64,000 nt of DNA from Bacillus sonorensis NBRC 101234 = KCTC 13918 (GCF_001592005.1 NZ_BCVZ01000001.1:434001-498000); one strand, 5' to 3'; shown: positions 17,466-28,653, numbered from the stretch's first letter. Numbers and translations are program-made. Notes: generated by a model not told the origin, from the letters alone.

Positions 17466-17494
17466 AGTATACAGTGAGAAAATGAAAATGTACA
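17466..17494 (-). promoter_or_regulatory. Probable SigA promoter for yhfH-aceBA
   Basis: Minus-strand TGTACA (17494-17489), 17-nt spacer, TATACT (17471-17466). The -35 is imperfect. Confidence 0.55.
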
Positions 17495-17611
17495 CACTTT
17501 TTCCAAAATTATTTATTTTTCCCTCTCCCAAATCAAAAGAATATTTCTTTTTTTATTCATAACTTATTCATATTTTTCTTTTAGAATAGGGACCATAAAG
17601 AGGTGAAGATG

Positions 17612-19687
17612 ATGATGAACATAAAAAAACCGGATATAGTCCTTATCTTAATTTTGCTGGCAGCACTTATTCTGAATACATATAACATTTGGCAGGATGA
17701 TGCCGCCAATCAGTATTACTTGGCAGCGGTCAAAAGCATGACGCAAAGCTTCCACAATTTCTTCTATGCTTCATTCGATCCTTCGGGCTTTGTAACAGTC
17801 GATAAGCCGCCGCTCGTTTTATGGATACAGACCACCTTCGCGCTCGTATTCGGCGTCCATACGTGGAGCGTGATCCTTCCGCAGGCGCTCGCAGGCGCCG
17901 GTTCTGTATTCCTGCTCTATATCATGATCAAGCCGAGATTCGGAAAAGGCGCGGCGCGCATCTCCGCCCTTGTCATGGCGCTGACGCCGATCGCCGTGGC
18001 CGTCAGCAGGACGAACAATATCGACAGCATGCTCGTCTTCGCTCTGCTTCTCGGTACATGGTGCTTGATGAGAGCGGTCAAACAAGGCAGACTCATCTGG
18101 CTCCTCGCTGCATTTGGAATGGCCGGACTCGGATTCAATATGAAAATGCTTCAGGCCTTCATGGTTCTTCCCGCATTTTTGCTGTTTTATCTCATCGCGG
18201 CAAATGCGAAGTGGAAGAAAAAAATCATCTCAACGGTACTGTCGCTCATTGTGCTCACCGGCATTTCGCTTTCATGGGCGCTTGTTGTCGACTACACATC
18301 GGCTGACAGCCGGCCGTATGTCGGAAGCAGCCAAACCAACTCCGTTCTTGAACTGGCATTCGGCTATAACGGAACAGAACGGCTTTTCGGACAGACGACA
18401 GGGAATGCCCGCGGCGATATGAACGGATTTGGCGGAGATATGCAGCCGCCGAACGGTAGCAGCTCGACTAATGGCCATTCTCAAGCACAAAATCGAGGCA
18501 TGCAGCCGCCGAATGGGAACAGCTCAACTAACGGCAGCTCGACTAACGGCCATTCTCAAGCACAAAGCGGGGGCATGCAGCCGCCAGGAGGTGGCGGCCA
18601 AGGCGGATTTGGCGGAGGAAACGGGGGCCCCGGCGGCAATGGCGGCGGCATGAATATATTCGGCACAGGTTCTGCCGGCCCGCTTAGATTGTTCCAATCG
18701 GCACTGTCCGGCCAAATCAGCTGGCTGCTTCCATTCGCACTGTTCGGATTGTTTGGCATGATGATCAGCTGGTTCCGTGACCGCCGCGAAAAAATGGGAC
18801 AAATGAAAGAAACCCTTTTCTGGACAGCATGGCTTGTCCCTGTCGCAGGCTTCTTCAGCATCGCGGGCTTCTTCCATCATTACTATTTGATTATGCTGGC
18901 ACCGCCGATTGCCGCGTTATCCGGAATCGGATGGTTTGCGATGTACGGCTTATACAAAAATCAAAAAGATTGGGCCAGCTACCTGCTTCCGGCAGCCATG
19001 CTCATCACGGCGGCATTCCAAGTCTATATTTTAAGCGGCTATACAAGCCAAATCGGCAGCGCTTGGATGTGCGTTTTGGGAATCTTGGGACTCGGCATTA
19101 CCATGGCCCTTCTCATGCTCAAACGGCATCTTCCGTTCGGGAAGCAGCTGGCCATTATCGGTCTGTGCGTGCTTCTGCTCACACCGGTTTACTGGTCAGC
19201 GACACCGCTTTTGTACGGCAATAGCAGCGTACTTCCTGAAGCAGGTCCGCAGCTGAAAACATCAGCCGGCAGCAGCGGAGGCATGTTCAGCTCGGAAGTC
19301 GACACGAGCCTCCTTTCATACCTTCGCAAACACAATACAGGCGAAGAATACCTATTTGCTACGTTGACGACGGTTACCGTAGCACCATATATCATCGACG
19401 CCGATGAATCGGTTATGGCGCTCGGAGGCTTCAACGGCACAGACCCGATCCTGACAGTCAGCGAGCTGAAAAACCTTGTCAAAGAAGGGAAAGTGAAGTA
19501 TTTCCTTATCCCAGGCAACAATTCAGGCAACAGTGAGCTTGTCTCATGGATCAAAAAACACGGTACGAAAATTTCATCCGATGAATACAGCAGTTCCGCA
19601 AGCAGCACAAACAGCTCTGCACAGCAGAGCATGAGAGGCGGCCCCGGCGGCGGAGAGCAGACAGCGCTTTATCAGGTTGAATTGTAG
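17612..19687 (+). CDS. GT39-type membrane glycosyltransferase (YkcB/YycA-like)
   Basis: About 691 residues, integral membrane protein of the PMT_2/dolichyl-phosphate-mannose glycosyltransferase family. An N-terminal helix is followed by the acidic NIWQDDAANQYY segment expected to hold the catalytic Asp, then about ten further helices and a C-terminal extracellular domain. Between residues ~275 and ~350 is a low-complexity Gly/Asn/Gln/Ser insert with three GMQPP repeats, and the C-terminus is Ser- and Gly-rich. B. subtilis has two such proteins of unknown acceptor; ykcB pairs with ykcC (GT2), which is absent here. The start could be 17609, 17612 or 17615 (three ATGs after AGAGGTG). Confidence 0.85.
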   Translation: MMNIKKPDIVLILILLAALILNTYNIWQDDAANQYYLAAVKSMTQSFHNFFYASFDPSGFVTVDKPPLVLWIQTTFALVFGVHTWSVILPQALAGAGSVFLLYIMIKPRFGKGAARISALVMALTPIAVAVSRTNNIDSMLVFALLLGTWCLMRAVKQGRLIWLLAAFGMAGLGFNMKMLQAFMVLPAFLLFYLIAANAKWKKKIISTVLSLIVLTGISLSWALVVDYTSADSRPYVGSSQTNSVLELAFGYNGTERLFGQTTGNARGDMNGFGGDMQPPNGSSSTNGHSQAQNRGMQPPNGNSSTNGSSTNGHSQAQSGGMQPPGGGGQGGFGGGNGGPGGNGGGMNIFGTGSAGPLRLFQSALSGQISWLLPFALFGLFGMMISWFRDRREKMGQMKETLFWTAWLVPVAGFFSIAGFFHHYYLIMLAPPIAALSGIGWFAMYGLYKNQKDWASYLLPAAMLITAAFQVYILSGYTSQIGSAWMCVLGILGLGITMALLMLKRHLPFGKQLAIIGLCVLLLTPVYWSATPLLYGNSSVLPEAGPQLKTSAGSSGGMFSSEVDTSLLSYLRKHNTGEEYLFATLTTVTVAPYIIDADESVMALGGFNGTDPILTVSELKNLVKEGKVKYFLIPGNNSGNSELVSWIKKHGTKISSDEYSSSASSTNSSAQQSMRGGPGGGEQTALYQVEL

Positions 19688-19695
19688 GAGACAGG

Positions 19696-19728
19696 AAAAC
19701 CCATCGGATACGGTCCGATGGTTTTTTT
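19696..19728. terminator. Bidirectional terminator between the GT39 gene and bceB
   Basis: Stem CCATCGGA/TCCGATGG with seven T residues on the plus strand and a shorter T run on the minus strand. It serves the glycosyltransferase gene and the convergent bceAB operon. Confidence 0.88.
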
Positions 19729-19749
19729 GGCGTATGCAACATGACTCGA

Positions 19750-21693
19750 TTATGACAGCGCCGACTTAATCACCTTCTTATAATAAAGGACGGACAGCAA
19801 GCCAAAAACAGAATACAGCATGGTATACAGCACCATCACGATTATCATCGGCATCCATATCTCTGTTCCGAAAAAGAACCAGCCGGATTGGACGGCAAAG
19901 TAGCTGTGAAACAGACCGATGACCAATGGAATGCCGAAGTTAAAAAATTGCTTAATGCGTATGCCCTTCAGCAAGTCTCCCTGTGTAAAACCGAGTTTTC
20001 TCAAAATCGTATAATTCGGTTTTTCTTCTTCACTTTCATCCATTTGTTTAAAATAGAGGATGCATCCCGATGTGATCAAAAACGTTAATCCTAAAAAGCC
20101 GACGATAAACATCGCAATACCGTAAAGCGATTTTTGAGAGACGCTGACATCAAGGCGCGATAAATGCTGATCGCTTTTGTTTACTTTTGCAAAAAGTTCG
20201 TTTGCCTGCTGAAGCTGATTTTCATGTTTCACATGAATTCCGACAAAAACACTCGGCCCTTGCTGCAGTTTTGGATCTTTATTATTTTCAAGCCGTTTAA
20301 ACAGAGAGTCATCGACAATCACAGCAGGCATTCCCCCGCTTGTAAAATTATAGGATAGAAGAAATTCCTTTCTCAGCCCTAAATAGTTTAATGTTTGCGT
20401 CTTCTGCTTACTGCTTATTGTGATTCTGCCGGAATCTTTAAAAGCCATGAATTTTTGCAGAATATCGGTATATCCGGAGAATACTGCTTCTCCCTTTGGC
20501 ACATCAATCCCGTCAATCTCTTTATCACTGACTACCGCAAGCTGCAGTTTTCGGGGATCTCCCGCCATATCTTCAGGATTGCCTTCTACAATATGTTCCA
20601 AGTTGAATGTCGCTTGAGCTACTTTGATTTCTTTTTTGCTATATGAAATGCCGTCTTCCTTTAATCGCTCCTCAAACTGATTTGCATCCTTTTCATTCGT
20701 CATGGCAAAGTCAGCTGCTACGTATTGTTCAGCTGTTTTCTCCGCAGAGTAATATGAAATATAGCATAAGGACAGCAAACCAATTGCCAGCGCCGAAACA
20801 GTCGTAATTATCGTCAACAATAAAGCGCTTGACTTCATCCGGAACATAATCGATGAAAGGGATAATACTTCAACAATATTCAAGTATCCCCCTTTGCTTT
20901 TACGAATGATATTAAAGATAAAGCTGACAGAACCTTTATAAAAAAGGTATGTGCCGATGATGACCGCTCCGAGAATAAAACTCATCACAATGAACAATTC
21001 GTTTATCGTTTTGAATTTTCCGCCGAACAGCTCGGTAGAAACGTAGTACCCCGACAATATAAACAGAATGCCCAGCATACCGATCATCATTTGAAAAACG
21101 GATATTCTCTTTACTTTATCTTCAGTAGAGGATATCACGTTAAATAAAGATAAAATATTTTGTCTTTTAATAAACGTATAGTTCATCACCATCATCAAAA
21201 GATAGATTCCGCAGAATACGATGAGGGTTTGGACCAATGCTTTATCGGAAAAATGCAGCTCGGCCTCCGCTTTTACATCTACAATTTTGAACAAGATCAT
21301 CAGCACGAATTTTGACATTGAAAACCCGGCAAACACCCCAATAAGTAAAGAACCGAAATAGAGTATGATATTTTCCACGCTCAAAACTCTGAAGATTTTA
21401 GATTTTGTCATGCCGATTAGTTGAAATAGACCGATTTCTTTGCTTCGCCTTTTAATAAAAATCGTATTGGCATATAAAATAAAGATCAACACCACCCCAA
21501 CAAGCAGGATCGATCCGGTTTGAATTGCCGCGGCGCCTTTAATAGAGGCTTTTACTTCATTGATCGCGGGATCGTATTGGAGTGTCACAAACGCGAAATA
21601 GAGCGCTACGCTGAAAATAAGCGCAAATACATAGAGGTAATAATTCCGCAAATTTTTCTTGAGATTCCGAATGATGATCTGATTAATGTTCAT
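19750..21693 (-). CDS. bceB: Bacitracin-type ABC transporter permease BceB
   Basis: 647 residues, the length of BceB. FtsX/MacB-like permease with ten expected membrane helices and a large extracellular domain of ~200 residues between the seventh and eighth helices (residues ~310-520), which in the family recognises undecaprenyl-pyrophosphate-bound antibiotic. It removes bacitracin-type peptides from their lipid target and also signals to the kinase BceS. It overlaps bceA by 11 nt. Resemblance from memory is closer to BceB than to PsdB or YxdM, including the [20 protein letters not shown] segment. Confidence 0.9.
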   Translation of the reverse strand: MNINQIIIRNLKKNLRNYYLYVFALIFSVALYFAFVTLQYDPAINEVKASIKGAAAIQTGSILLVGVVLIFILYANTIFIKRRSKEIGLFQLIGMTKSKIFRVLSVENIILYFGSLLIGVFAGFSMSKFVLMILFKIVDVKAEAELHFSDKALVQTLIVFCGIYLLMMVMNYTFIKRQNILSLFNVISSTEDKVKRISVFQMMIGMLGILFILSGYYVSTELFGGKFKTINELFIVMSFILGAVIIGTYLFYKGSVSFIFNIIRKSKGGYLNIVEVLSLSSIMFRMKSSALLLTIITTVSALAIGLLSLCYISYYSAEKTAEQYVAADFAMTNEKDANQFEERLKEDGISYSKKEIKVAQATFNLEHIVEGNPEDMAGDPRKLQLAVVSDKEIDGIDVPKGEAVFSGYTDILQKFMAFKDSGRITISSKQKTQTLNYLGLRKEFLLSYNFTSGGMPAVIVDDSLFKRLENNKDPKLQQGPSVFVGIHVKHENQLQQANELFAKVNKSDQHLSRLDVSVSQKSLYGIAMFIVGFLGLTFLITSGCILYFKQMDESEEEKPNYTILRKLGFTQGDLLKGIRIKQFFNFGIPLVIGLFHSYFAVQSGWFFFGTEIWMPMIIVMVLYTMLYSVFGLLSVLYYKKVIKSALS

Positions 21694-22444
21694 GCTGAAC
21701 CCCGCCTAACACGCCTTGCGTCTTCATAATATCCTGAAAGAATATCTGCCTGTCCTGGCCGCCCTTATTCAACTGTGTGTAAATTTGTCCGTCCTTGATA
21801 AAAACCACTCTGCTGCAGTAGCTGGCGGCGACCGGATCATGGGTAACCATGACAATAGTGGCGTAGCGCTTTTGATTTAATTGGCCCAGTTTGTGCAACA
21901 AATCTGAAGCCGATTTCGAATCGAGCGCACCGGTCGGCTCATCAGCGAAAATAATGCTTGGTTCATGAATAAACGCTCTCGCAGCCGATGTGCGCTGTTT
22001 TTGACCGCCTGAAATTTCATTTGGATATTTATTTCTCAGCTCGAAAATGCCCAATTCCTTTGCTACTTCCTCAAACTTTTGATTGGCCTTTTTTTTAGAC
22101 ATTTTCGTAATCGATAACGGCAGAAGGATATTTTCTTTCACTGTCAGCGTATCTAACAAATTGTATTCCTGAAAAATAAATCCTAAATGATGTTTGCGGA
22201 ATTCAGCAAGCTTTCTTTCTTTCATATTGGTCATCTCATGATTATTAATGGTAATCGTTCCGTCACTCACCTTATCAATAGAGGAGAGAACATTAAGCAA
22301 TGTTGTTTTGCCGGAGCCTGATGCACCCATAATACTGACAAATTCACCTTTTTGAATCTGAATGTCGATACCCTTTAATACCTCATGTTGATTGTGCTTA
22401 TTTCCATAGCTTTTCCGAATTTTATTTGCTTCTAAAATCATCAT
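21683..22444 (-). CDS. bceA: Bacitracin-type ABC transporter ATPase BceA
   Basis: 253 residues. Single ABC domain with Walker [10 protein letters not shown] near 41, signature ISGGQKQR near 143 and Walker [13 protein letters not shown] near 162, characteristic of MacB/LolD-type mechanotransmission ATPases. It pairs with bceB, whose start it overlaps. Two adjacent ATGs (22444, 22441) follow AAAGGAG. Its own promoter with a TATAAT -10 and a BceR-type operator lies in the bceS-bceA gap, so induction by the two-component system is expected. Confidence 0.93.
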   Translation of the reverse strand: MMILEANKIRKSYGNKHNQHEVLKGIDIQIQKGEFVSIMGASGSGKTTLLNVLSSIDKVSDGTITINNHEMTNMKERKLAEFRKHHLGFIFQEYNLLDTLTVKENILLPLSITKMSKKKANQKFEEVAKELGIFELRNKYPNEISGGQKQRTSAARAFIHEPSIIFADEPTGALDSKSASDLLHKLGQLNQKRYATIVMVTHDPVAASYCSRVVFIKDGQIYTQLNKGGQDRQIFFQDIMKTQGVLGGVQHEH

Positions 22445-22474
22445 CTCAAAAACTCCTTTATAGAGGATACATTT

Positions 22475-22480
22475 ATTATA
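22475..22480 (-). promoter_or_regulatory. -10 element of the bceA promoter
   Basis: Minus-strand TATAAT with no good -35 at the right distance, the arrangement expected of a promoter that needs an activator. The candidate activator site lies at 22534-22547. Confidence 0.6.
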
Positions 22481-22522
22481 AAAACCAATACTGAAGCTTT
22501 CCTTCGATTAAACGAACAAAAT

Positions 22523-22555
22523 AAAAAAGCATGTGACACTTTTGTCACACGCTTA
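22523..22555 (-). terminator. bceRS terminator hairpin that also contains a BceR-type operator
   Basis: Minus-strand stem AAGCGTGTGAC/GTCACATGCTT with six T residues follows, and partly overlaps, the last codons of bceS. Within it TGACA-N4-TGTCA (22547-22534) fits the TNACA-N4-TGTAA-type motif described for BceR-like regulators. It is centred about 70 bp upstream of the bceA start of transcription. Confidence 0.72.
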
Positions 22556-23549
22556 TCACTCGTTCAAATTCATTCCGTTTCGGAAAAGCTAATATAAAGG
22601 TTGTCCCGGCACCTGGCGAAGAGGATACCTCAATCTGTATCAACAGCGCCTTTGCCGCTTTTTTCGCCAAGTACAGCCCCATTCCTGTAGATGCCTGGCT
22701 ATCATGCTTCGTTGTTGATGTGAACCCTTTGTCAAATACGCGTGCTATATCTTTTGGATCGATTCCCCGCCCAAAGTCTTTGACTTCGAGATGCACTCTT
22801 CCGCCTTTTTCAAAACTGCTAACTAAAATATCGGACGCTTGACTGTATTTCACTGCGTTCGTTAACAGCTGTCTGATGATAAAACCCAGCCACTTCGCAT
22901 CGCTGAGGACTTCTGGCGCTTCAAGCCGAATATCAAAACCGATCCCTTTTTGGATGCACCACGATTGTAAATCTTTAATCTCTTTAAATATCAATGATTT
23001 AAGCTCAAGGACCTCTATGGACAGATCATTTTCAATAAATGACATGCGTTTTTGGTGAAGCTGCCGATCGAGAAGAAAGTGAATACGCAGCCATTCATAG
23101 GCCAGCTGAGCTTTTACCGTTTGATCTTCGATTCTCTCAATGATTAAATGCATAGCGGTTAACGGTGTTTTGACTTCATGTGCCCAAGCCATTAGGTCAT
23201 CTTTTTCATTTTCCAAGGCTAAGCGATGCTGTGCTGCCCGTTGCTTTAACTGTTTCGTCTGTCCTGTGATGCTTGTTTCAATTATCGATTCAAAAGGGGT
23301 CTCTGCTCCCTGAATGTTTGCCACATCAAGATGATGTTCCCATTCTTTCAGGCTTTTGTAAAATTTCGTCTCTTTTCGGAAGCGGACCAGCAGAAAAGCA
23401 AAAAAGATCAAAAAAGACAGATAGATCATATAAAGAATCGGCGTGAAAGGGATGGATGAATCGACATAGGCGATAAACAGCATTAGGACCTGCTGAAGCA
23501 GAAACATGGCGATCCAGCTCCGTCTTTCAATAAAAAATGCTTTTATCAT
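22545..23549 (-). CDS. bceS: Sensor histidine kinase BceS
   Basis: 334 residues, intramembrane-sensing kinase: two close N-terminal helices (residues ~13-55) with almost no extracellular loop, then the phospho-acceptor histidine in WAHEVKTPLTAMHL near residue 124 and a HATPase domain with N-box RQLLTNAVKYSQ near 233 and FGRGID/GMGLYLAK. With no sensor domain of its own it relies on BceAB for detection, as known for this family. Its start overlaps the bceR stop. Its stop codon lies inside the terminator/operator hairpin. Confidence 0.93.
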   Translation of the reverse strand: MIKAFFIERRSWIAMFLLQQVLMLFIAYVDSSIPFTPILYMIYLSFLIFFAFLLVRFRKETKFYKSLKEWEHHLDVANIQGAETPFESIIETSITGQTKQLKQRAAQHRLALENEKDDLMAWAHEVKTPLTAMHLIIERIEDQTVKAQLAYEWLRIHFLLDRQLHQKRMSFIENDLSIEVLELKSLIFKEIKDLQSWCIQKGIGFDIRLEAPEVLSDAKWLGFIIRQLLTNAVKYSQASDILVSSFEKGGRVHLEVKDFGRGIDPKDIARVFDKGFTSTTKHDSQASTGMGLYLAKKAAKALLIQIEVSSSPGAGTTFILAFPKRNEFERVISV

Positions 23550-24238
23550 CGCACTGCCCCTTCTTCTTTCGCCATATAGCCCTGGCCAACTTTCGTCTCA
23601 ATATATGTCCCCAAATTCAAGGCGTCCAGCTTCTTTCTCAGACGGTTGACATTGACCGTCAGCGTATTATCGCTTACAAAACGCTCATCGTTCCACAAGC
23701 TCCTGATCAGCTCTTCCCGGCTGACAATTTTATTTTTTTGTTCGATCAGCAGTTTTAAAATAAACATTTCATTTTTCGTCAGTTCTACGGCTCCTCTTTC
23801 ATTGCTGACGAGATTTTGTTCGACATCCACGGTCGCTCCGCACCACGTTTTCACAATGGCAGGCTCTGTATTATAATCATAAACCCGGCGGAAGATGGCC
23901 TGGATTTTGGCAATGAGCACATCAAAATGAAATGGCTTTTGAATAAAGTCATCGGCCCCGAGCTGCATTGACATCACCATATCAGCGGGATGGTCGCGCG
24001 ATGATAAAAAGAGAATCGGAACGTTTGAACGGGAACGGATCATCCGGCACCAATGAAAACCGTCAAATTTAGGAAGCTGGATATCAATGATGACAAAGTC
24101 TGGCTTGATCGCTGCAAATTCATGCATCACCTGGCTGAAATCCTTGATGCCGTATACATCATAGGACCATCCTGACAATCGCTCTTTTATTTCTTGAAAC
24201 AGCGATTTATCATCTTCGATTAACAACAGTTTAAACAT
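23546..24238 (-). CDS. bceR: Response regulator BceR
   Basis: OmpR-family regulator, 230 residues. Receiver domain with acidic pair in LLIEDDKSL, phospho-acceptor Asp near residue 51 (VIIDIQLP) and conserved Lys in QKPF near 102; winged-helix DNA-binding domain at the C-terminus with TVNVNRLRKKL. The ATG at 24238 follows GGTGAG; a GTG at 24247 falls within the ribosome site. It activates bceAB in response to bacitracin-like peptides. Confidence 0.94.
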   Translation of the reverse strand: MFKLLLIEDDKSLFQEIKERLSGWSYDVYGIKDFSQVMHEFAAIKPDFVIIDIQLPKFDGFHWCRMIRSRSNVPILFLSSRDHPADMVMSMQLGADDFIQKPFHFDVLIAKIQAIFRRVYDYNTEPAIVKTWCGATVDVEQNLVSNERGAVELTKNEMFILKLLIEQKNKIVSREELIRSLWNDERFVSDNTLTVNVNRLRKKLDALNLGTYIETKVGQGYMAKEEGAVR

Positions 24239-24360
24239 CGGACTCACCGCTCTTCTTTCAACATGTCTATGTCAAGTGTATAGCAAATCGTTTGCCTGTG
24301 CTACAGAGAAGAACCGGCTCCGGAAATCGCCTCCGAATGCCGCCGCGTTGTATAGCGAAG

Positions 24361-24389
24361 AAAAAAGCTGCCCCCATAGGGAACAGCCC
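24361..24389 (-). terminator. Intrinsic terminator after bglH
   Basis: Minus-strand stem AGGGCTGTTCCC/GGGGGCAGCTTT with a T run, 15 nt beyond the bglH stop. Confidence 0.8.
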
Positions 24390-24403
24390 TTTCCATCATT
24401 ACA

Positions 24404-25819
<1,416 letters not shown>

Positions 25820-25874
25820 TCACCTCATTATTATTTTCTTCCCCTCCCGATGAAAGAGAGGGGATATATTATAT

Positions 25875-27713
25875 TTACGATAAAACGAGAAGCGCTTCCT
25901 TAAGATTTACGTTTTCTGTTGTTTTGACCGGCTTGATCGATTCGTACCGATCCGTATTTGTCACGATGATCGGCGTAATCAGCTGATAGCCGGCTTTTTT
26001 AATCGCTTCCATGTCAAATGAGACAAGCAGATCTCCCGGTGATACAGCATCTCCTTCTTTTACATGTACGGTAAAATGTTCTCCGTTTAGCTTCACCGTG
26101 TCGATCCCGATATGGATGATGATCTCTGCGCCATTGTCGCTCGTGATGCCGATAGCGTGCTTTGTCTGAAAAACCGTTGTGATCGTACCCGATACGGGAG
26201 ACACCGCTTCGCCTTCCACAGGTTCGATGGCTACGCCTTTTCCCATCACTTCGCCGGAAAATGTCGCATCATCCACCTCGCTTAATGCTTTGACTTCGCC
26301 TTTTAAAGGGCTGTGAATGATTTCTTCGGCGGCCGCATCGCCTTTAGCCGGAGCGTCATCTTCCTCTGAAGGTATGTCTTCAAATCCTAACAGATAAGCG
26401 ATAATCGTCGCTGCAAAGAACGTGATGACGATACCGATCATCGCCTGTATAAAAGTCGGGCCGATAAACGTCGTGATTCCCGGCAAACCGACGTTTCCGC
26501 CAATAATATATGCTGCTACACCGGTGATACCATAGAATGCACCTCCGACGGCGGCGCCGAGAAGCGCGGAAACAAACGGTTTTTTCAGTCTCATATTGAC
26601 ACCGTACATCGCCGGCTCTGTTATCCCCATCAAAGCCGTAATGCTTGTCGTGAGCGACAATGATTTGAACTTCTTATTTCTGGATCGTAAAAAGACGGCA
26701 AATGACGCACCTGCCTGACCCATATTCGCCAAAAACATCGCAGGTATTAAATAATCGTAGCCGTTTTGGGAAATGTTGTTGAACATAACCGGAATAAAGG
26801 CATAGTGCATTCCTGTCATGATGATCAGCGAGAACGTTCCGGCTAAAAGAATCATGGTGATTAAACCGGCGTTTTCAAATAAACCGTTCACACCGATTGA
26901 CAGATAGTTTCCGGCAATCGCACCGAGCGGACCGACCGTAATTAATGTGACAGGCACGACAACCAGCAGCGTCAGCGTCGGCACAAAGATCATCTTTAAA
27001 GAAGTCGGGGTGAATCTGTCAATCCATTTCTCCACATAAGATGCAATCCAAATCGCAAGCAAGATTGGGATGACCGTTGACGAATAAGTGGCAGCGGTTA
27101 CAGGCAGCCCGGCAAAGGAGATGCTTTTGCCAGAAGCGAGGAGCGCCGTCAGGTCGGGATGCAAAATCGCCGCTCCGATCGCCGCCGCAACATAAGGGTT
27201 GCTGCCGAACTTTCTTGCGGCGCTGACCGCCAGCAAAATCGGCAGGAAGTAAAATGCTCCGTCGCCGATGGCGGATAAAATGGTGTGCACTTGGCTTTCA
27301 CTTGTCATCCAGCCGAACGTGACGGCGATCGCAATGATCCCCTTGATCATACCAGCACCGGCGATCGCCGGCAGAATCGGCGTAAATACGCCGGAAATTA
27401 CATCAAAGATGGCGGATAACACGTTTTTCTTTTTCCCGCCTTGCTGCAAGCCTGCTTTTTCATCACTGAGTCCGCTATTGGCAATGATCGCTTTATACAC
27501 TTTTGGCACATCATTTCCAATGATGATTTGAAACTGCTGGCCGCTGATGTTGATGCCCATTACAGCCGGCAGACTTTCCAGTTTCGCGCGGTCTGCCTTT
27601 GCGTTGTCATAAAGGTTGAAACGCAGTCTTGTCATGCAGTGAATCACGCTCTGTACGTTCTCCTCACCGCCGACGAGTTGTAAAATGTCTTTTGATACTT
27701 TATTATAATCCAT
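25875..27713 (-). CDS. bglP: PTS beta-glucoside transporter EIIBCA BglP
   Basis: Complete Bgl-type permease, 612 residues, domains in order B, C, A. EIIB phosphocysteine is Cys26 (VIHCMTRLRF). EIIC spans ~100-460 with the GITEPAMYGV signature near 325. The EIIA domain at the C-terminus has the GIDTVKLNGEHF block and phospho-histidine nearby (IIIHIGID). The ATG at 27713 follows AGAGGAGG; a longer open frame to 27902 runs through the RAT leader and is not coding. The permease also phosphorylates LicT in the absence of substrate. Confidence 0.96.
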   Translation of the reverse strand: MDYNKVSKDILQLVGGEENVQSVIHCMTRLRFNLYDNAKADRAKLESLPAVMGINISGQQFQIIIGNDVPKVYKAIIANSGLSDEKAGLQQGGKKKNVLSAIFDVISGVFTPILPAIAGAGMIKGIIAIAVTFGWMTSESQVHTILSAIGDGAFYFLPILLAVSAARKFGSNPYVAAAIGAAILHPDLTALLASGKSISFAGLPVTAATYSSTVIPILLAIWIASYVEKWIDRFTPTSLKMIFVPTLTLLVVVPVTLITVGPLGAIAGNYLSIGVNGLFENAGLITMILLAGTFSLIIMTGMHYAFIPVMFNNISQNGYDYLIPAMFLANMGQAGASFAVFLRSRNKKFKSLSLTTSITALMGITEPAMYGVNMRLKKPFVSALLGAAVGGAFYGITGVAAYIIGGNVGLPGITTFIGPTFIQAMIGIVITFFAATIIAYLLGFEDIPSEEDDAPAKGDAAAEEIIHSPLKGEVKALSEVDDATFSGEVMGKGVAIEPVEGEAVSPVSGTITTVFQTKHAIGITSDNGAEIIIHIGIDTVKLNGEHFTVHVKEGDAVSPGDLLVSFDMEAIKKAGYQLITPIIVTNTDRYESIKPVKTTENVNLKEALLVLS

Positions 27714-27825
27714 ATGAGTACCTCCTCTTTTGGGGGAATCTGCCGGACTGAAGGTGGCCGCCTTCACCCGGCTTTTTTTTCTGGAAAAGTATCGATCGTT
27801 TTGCATCACCTCCTCATTTTCAGGC

Positions 27826-27915
27826 ACAAAAAAACCTAAATTACGCCGCCATTCACGGGTCAATATCCCGATAATGATGCGCAACTTAGGTTTTGCCTGC
27901 ATAGCAGTAACAATC
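27826..27915 (-). promoter_or_regulatory. LicT RAT and overlapping terminator upstream of bglP-bglH
   Basis: The RAT (27915-27886, minus) starts GGATTGTTACTGCT and ends GCAGGCAAAACCTAA. It overlaps a ~14-bp terminator stem (27892-27879 with 27846-27833) followed by a T run. Sequence and layout are almost the same as the switch at 223-304. Confidence 0.94.
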
Positions 27916-27948
27916 CTTAGGAACTTGGTGATATTAGTTTGTATCTAT

Positions 27949-27985
27949 ACTGTAGCATCTGCTCATTTTTATGTCAACGCTTTCA
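27949..27985 (-). promoter_or_regulatory. SigA promoter and cre of bglPH
   Basis: cre TGAAAGCGTTGACA (27985-27972) ends in the -35 TTGACA (27977-27972); 17-nt spacer; TACAGT (27954-27949). CcpA would block polymerase here, as for the left bglP. Confidence 0.9.
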
Positions 27986-28000
27986 TTACAATTGTCACAT

Positions 28001-28060
28001 AAAAAAAGCGGAAGCCGCCGCCATCCCGTGAAATCGGTGTTCGGCGGCTTTTCCCCGCTT
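28001..28060 (-). terminator. Terminator after the membrane protein gene at 28087
   Basis: Minus-strand arms AAGCGGGGAAAAGCCGCCG and CGGCGGCTTCCGCTT around a ~20-nt loop, with a T run. It separates this gene from the bglPH promoter. Confidence 0.75.
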
Positions 28061-28086
28061 GGTTCATCTGCAAATCTCATTTTCTA

Positions 28087-28635
28087 TCAAGACTTTACTC
28101 CTGGATTTCTCCGTTTTTTCACCGCTGCTGCTTTTCGTTCGCCGAATGCGGAAGCCCTTCTTCTGGTCTTGCGCCGCACGGCCTTTGTTTCAGGTTCCTG
28201 CGGTTCTTTTTGCTGTTTATGAAGGAGAAATCCGGCAATGAGAAACGGAATTCCGGATGTATTCGTAAAGATGTTTTTAAAACCCATCGCCAAAATAAAA
28301 GAACCCCACGCAGAAAAAGGATTTTTTCTGATTTTGAAATACGCCGTAATTTCCAGGGCAATAAAAATAAGCGACTGCGCCAAAATGACGATTAACATGA
28401 TCAAAAGGAAAAAACAGAACCAATTAAACAATGTCCCCGAATAAATCATCGATCTCAGCATATCCACGAAAGTCTCAGACTGCGTGTATCCGCTCACGAC
28501 ATCCGGATTCCAAACGGTGTAAGAATCAAACCACCTGCTTTTGATGCGCAGGAAGACGAATAAAATGCCGAACCAGTACATGATATGCAATCCTATTCCC
28601 AATAAAGTAAGTCTATTTGCTGCTTTGTTTTGCAT
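28087..28635 (-). CDS. Membrane protein of unknown function, 182 residues
   Basis: I do not recognise a family. Hydrophobic segments at about residues 9-30, 70-98 and 110-138 suggest three to four helices; the C-terminal 45 residues are strongly basic (KAVRRKTRRRASAFG and following Arg/Lys), as in a cytoplasmic anchor. It lies 18 nt downstream of yxeI and probably forms a two-gene operon with it. Codon use is like the host's. Confidence 0.7.
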   Translation of the reverse strand: MQNKAANRLTLLGIGLHIMYWFGILFVFLRIKSRWFDSYTVWNPDVVSGYTQSETFVDMLRSMIYSGTLFNWFCFFLLIMLIVILAQSLIFIALEITAYFKIRKNPFSAWGSFILAMGFKNIFTNTSGIPFLIAGFLLHKQQKEPQEPETKAVRRKTRRRASAFGERKAAAVKKRRNPGVKS

Positions 28636-28653
28636 GTCGTTCCTTCCTTCGTA

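Noticed and set aside
19750-24238. Calling the antibiotic module psdRSAB or yxdJKLM
   Set aside because: Permease length and remembered sequence features are closer to BceB; still, assignment among the three is by recall and not alignment.
27714-27902. 63-codon N-terminal extension of bglP
   Set aside because: It runs through the RAT/terminator leader; the ATG at 27713 has a strong ribosome site and gives the normal EIIB start.
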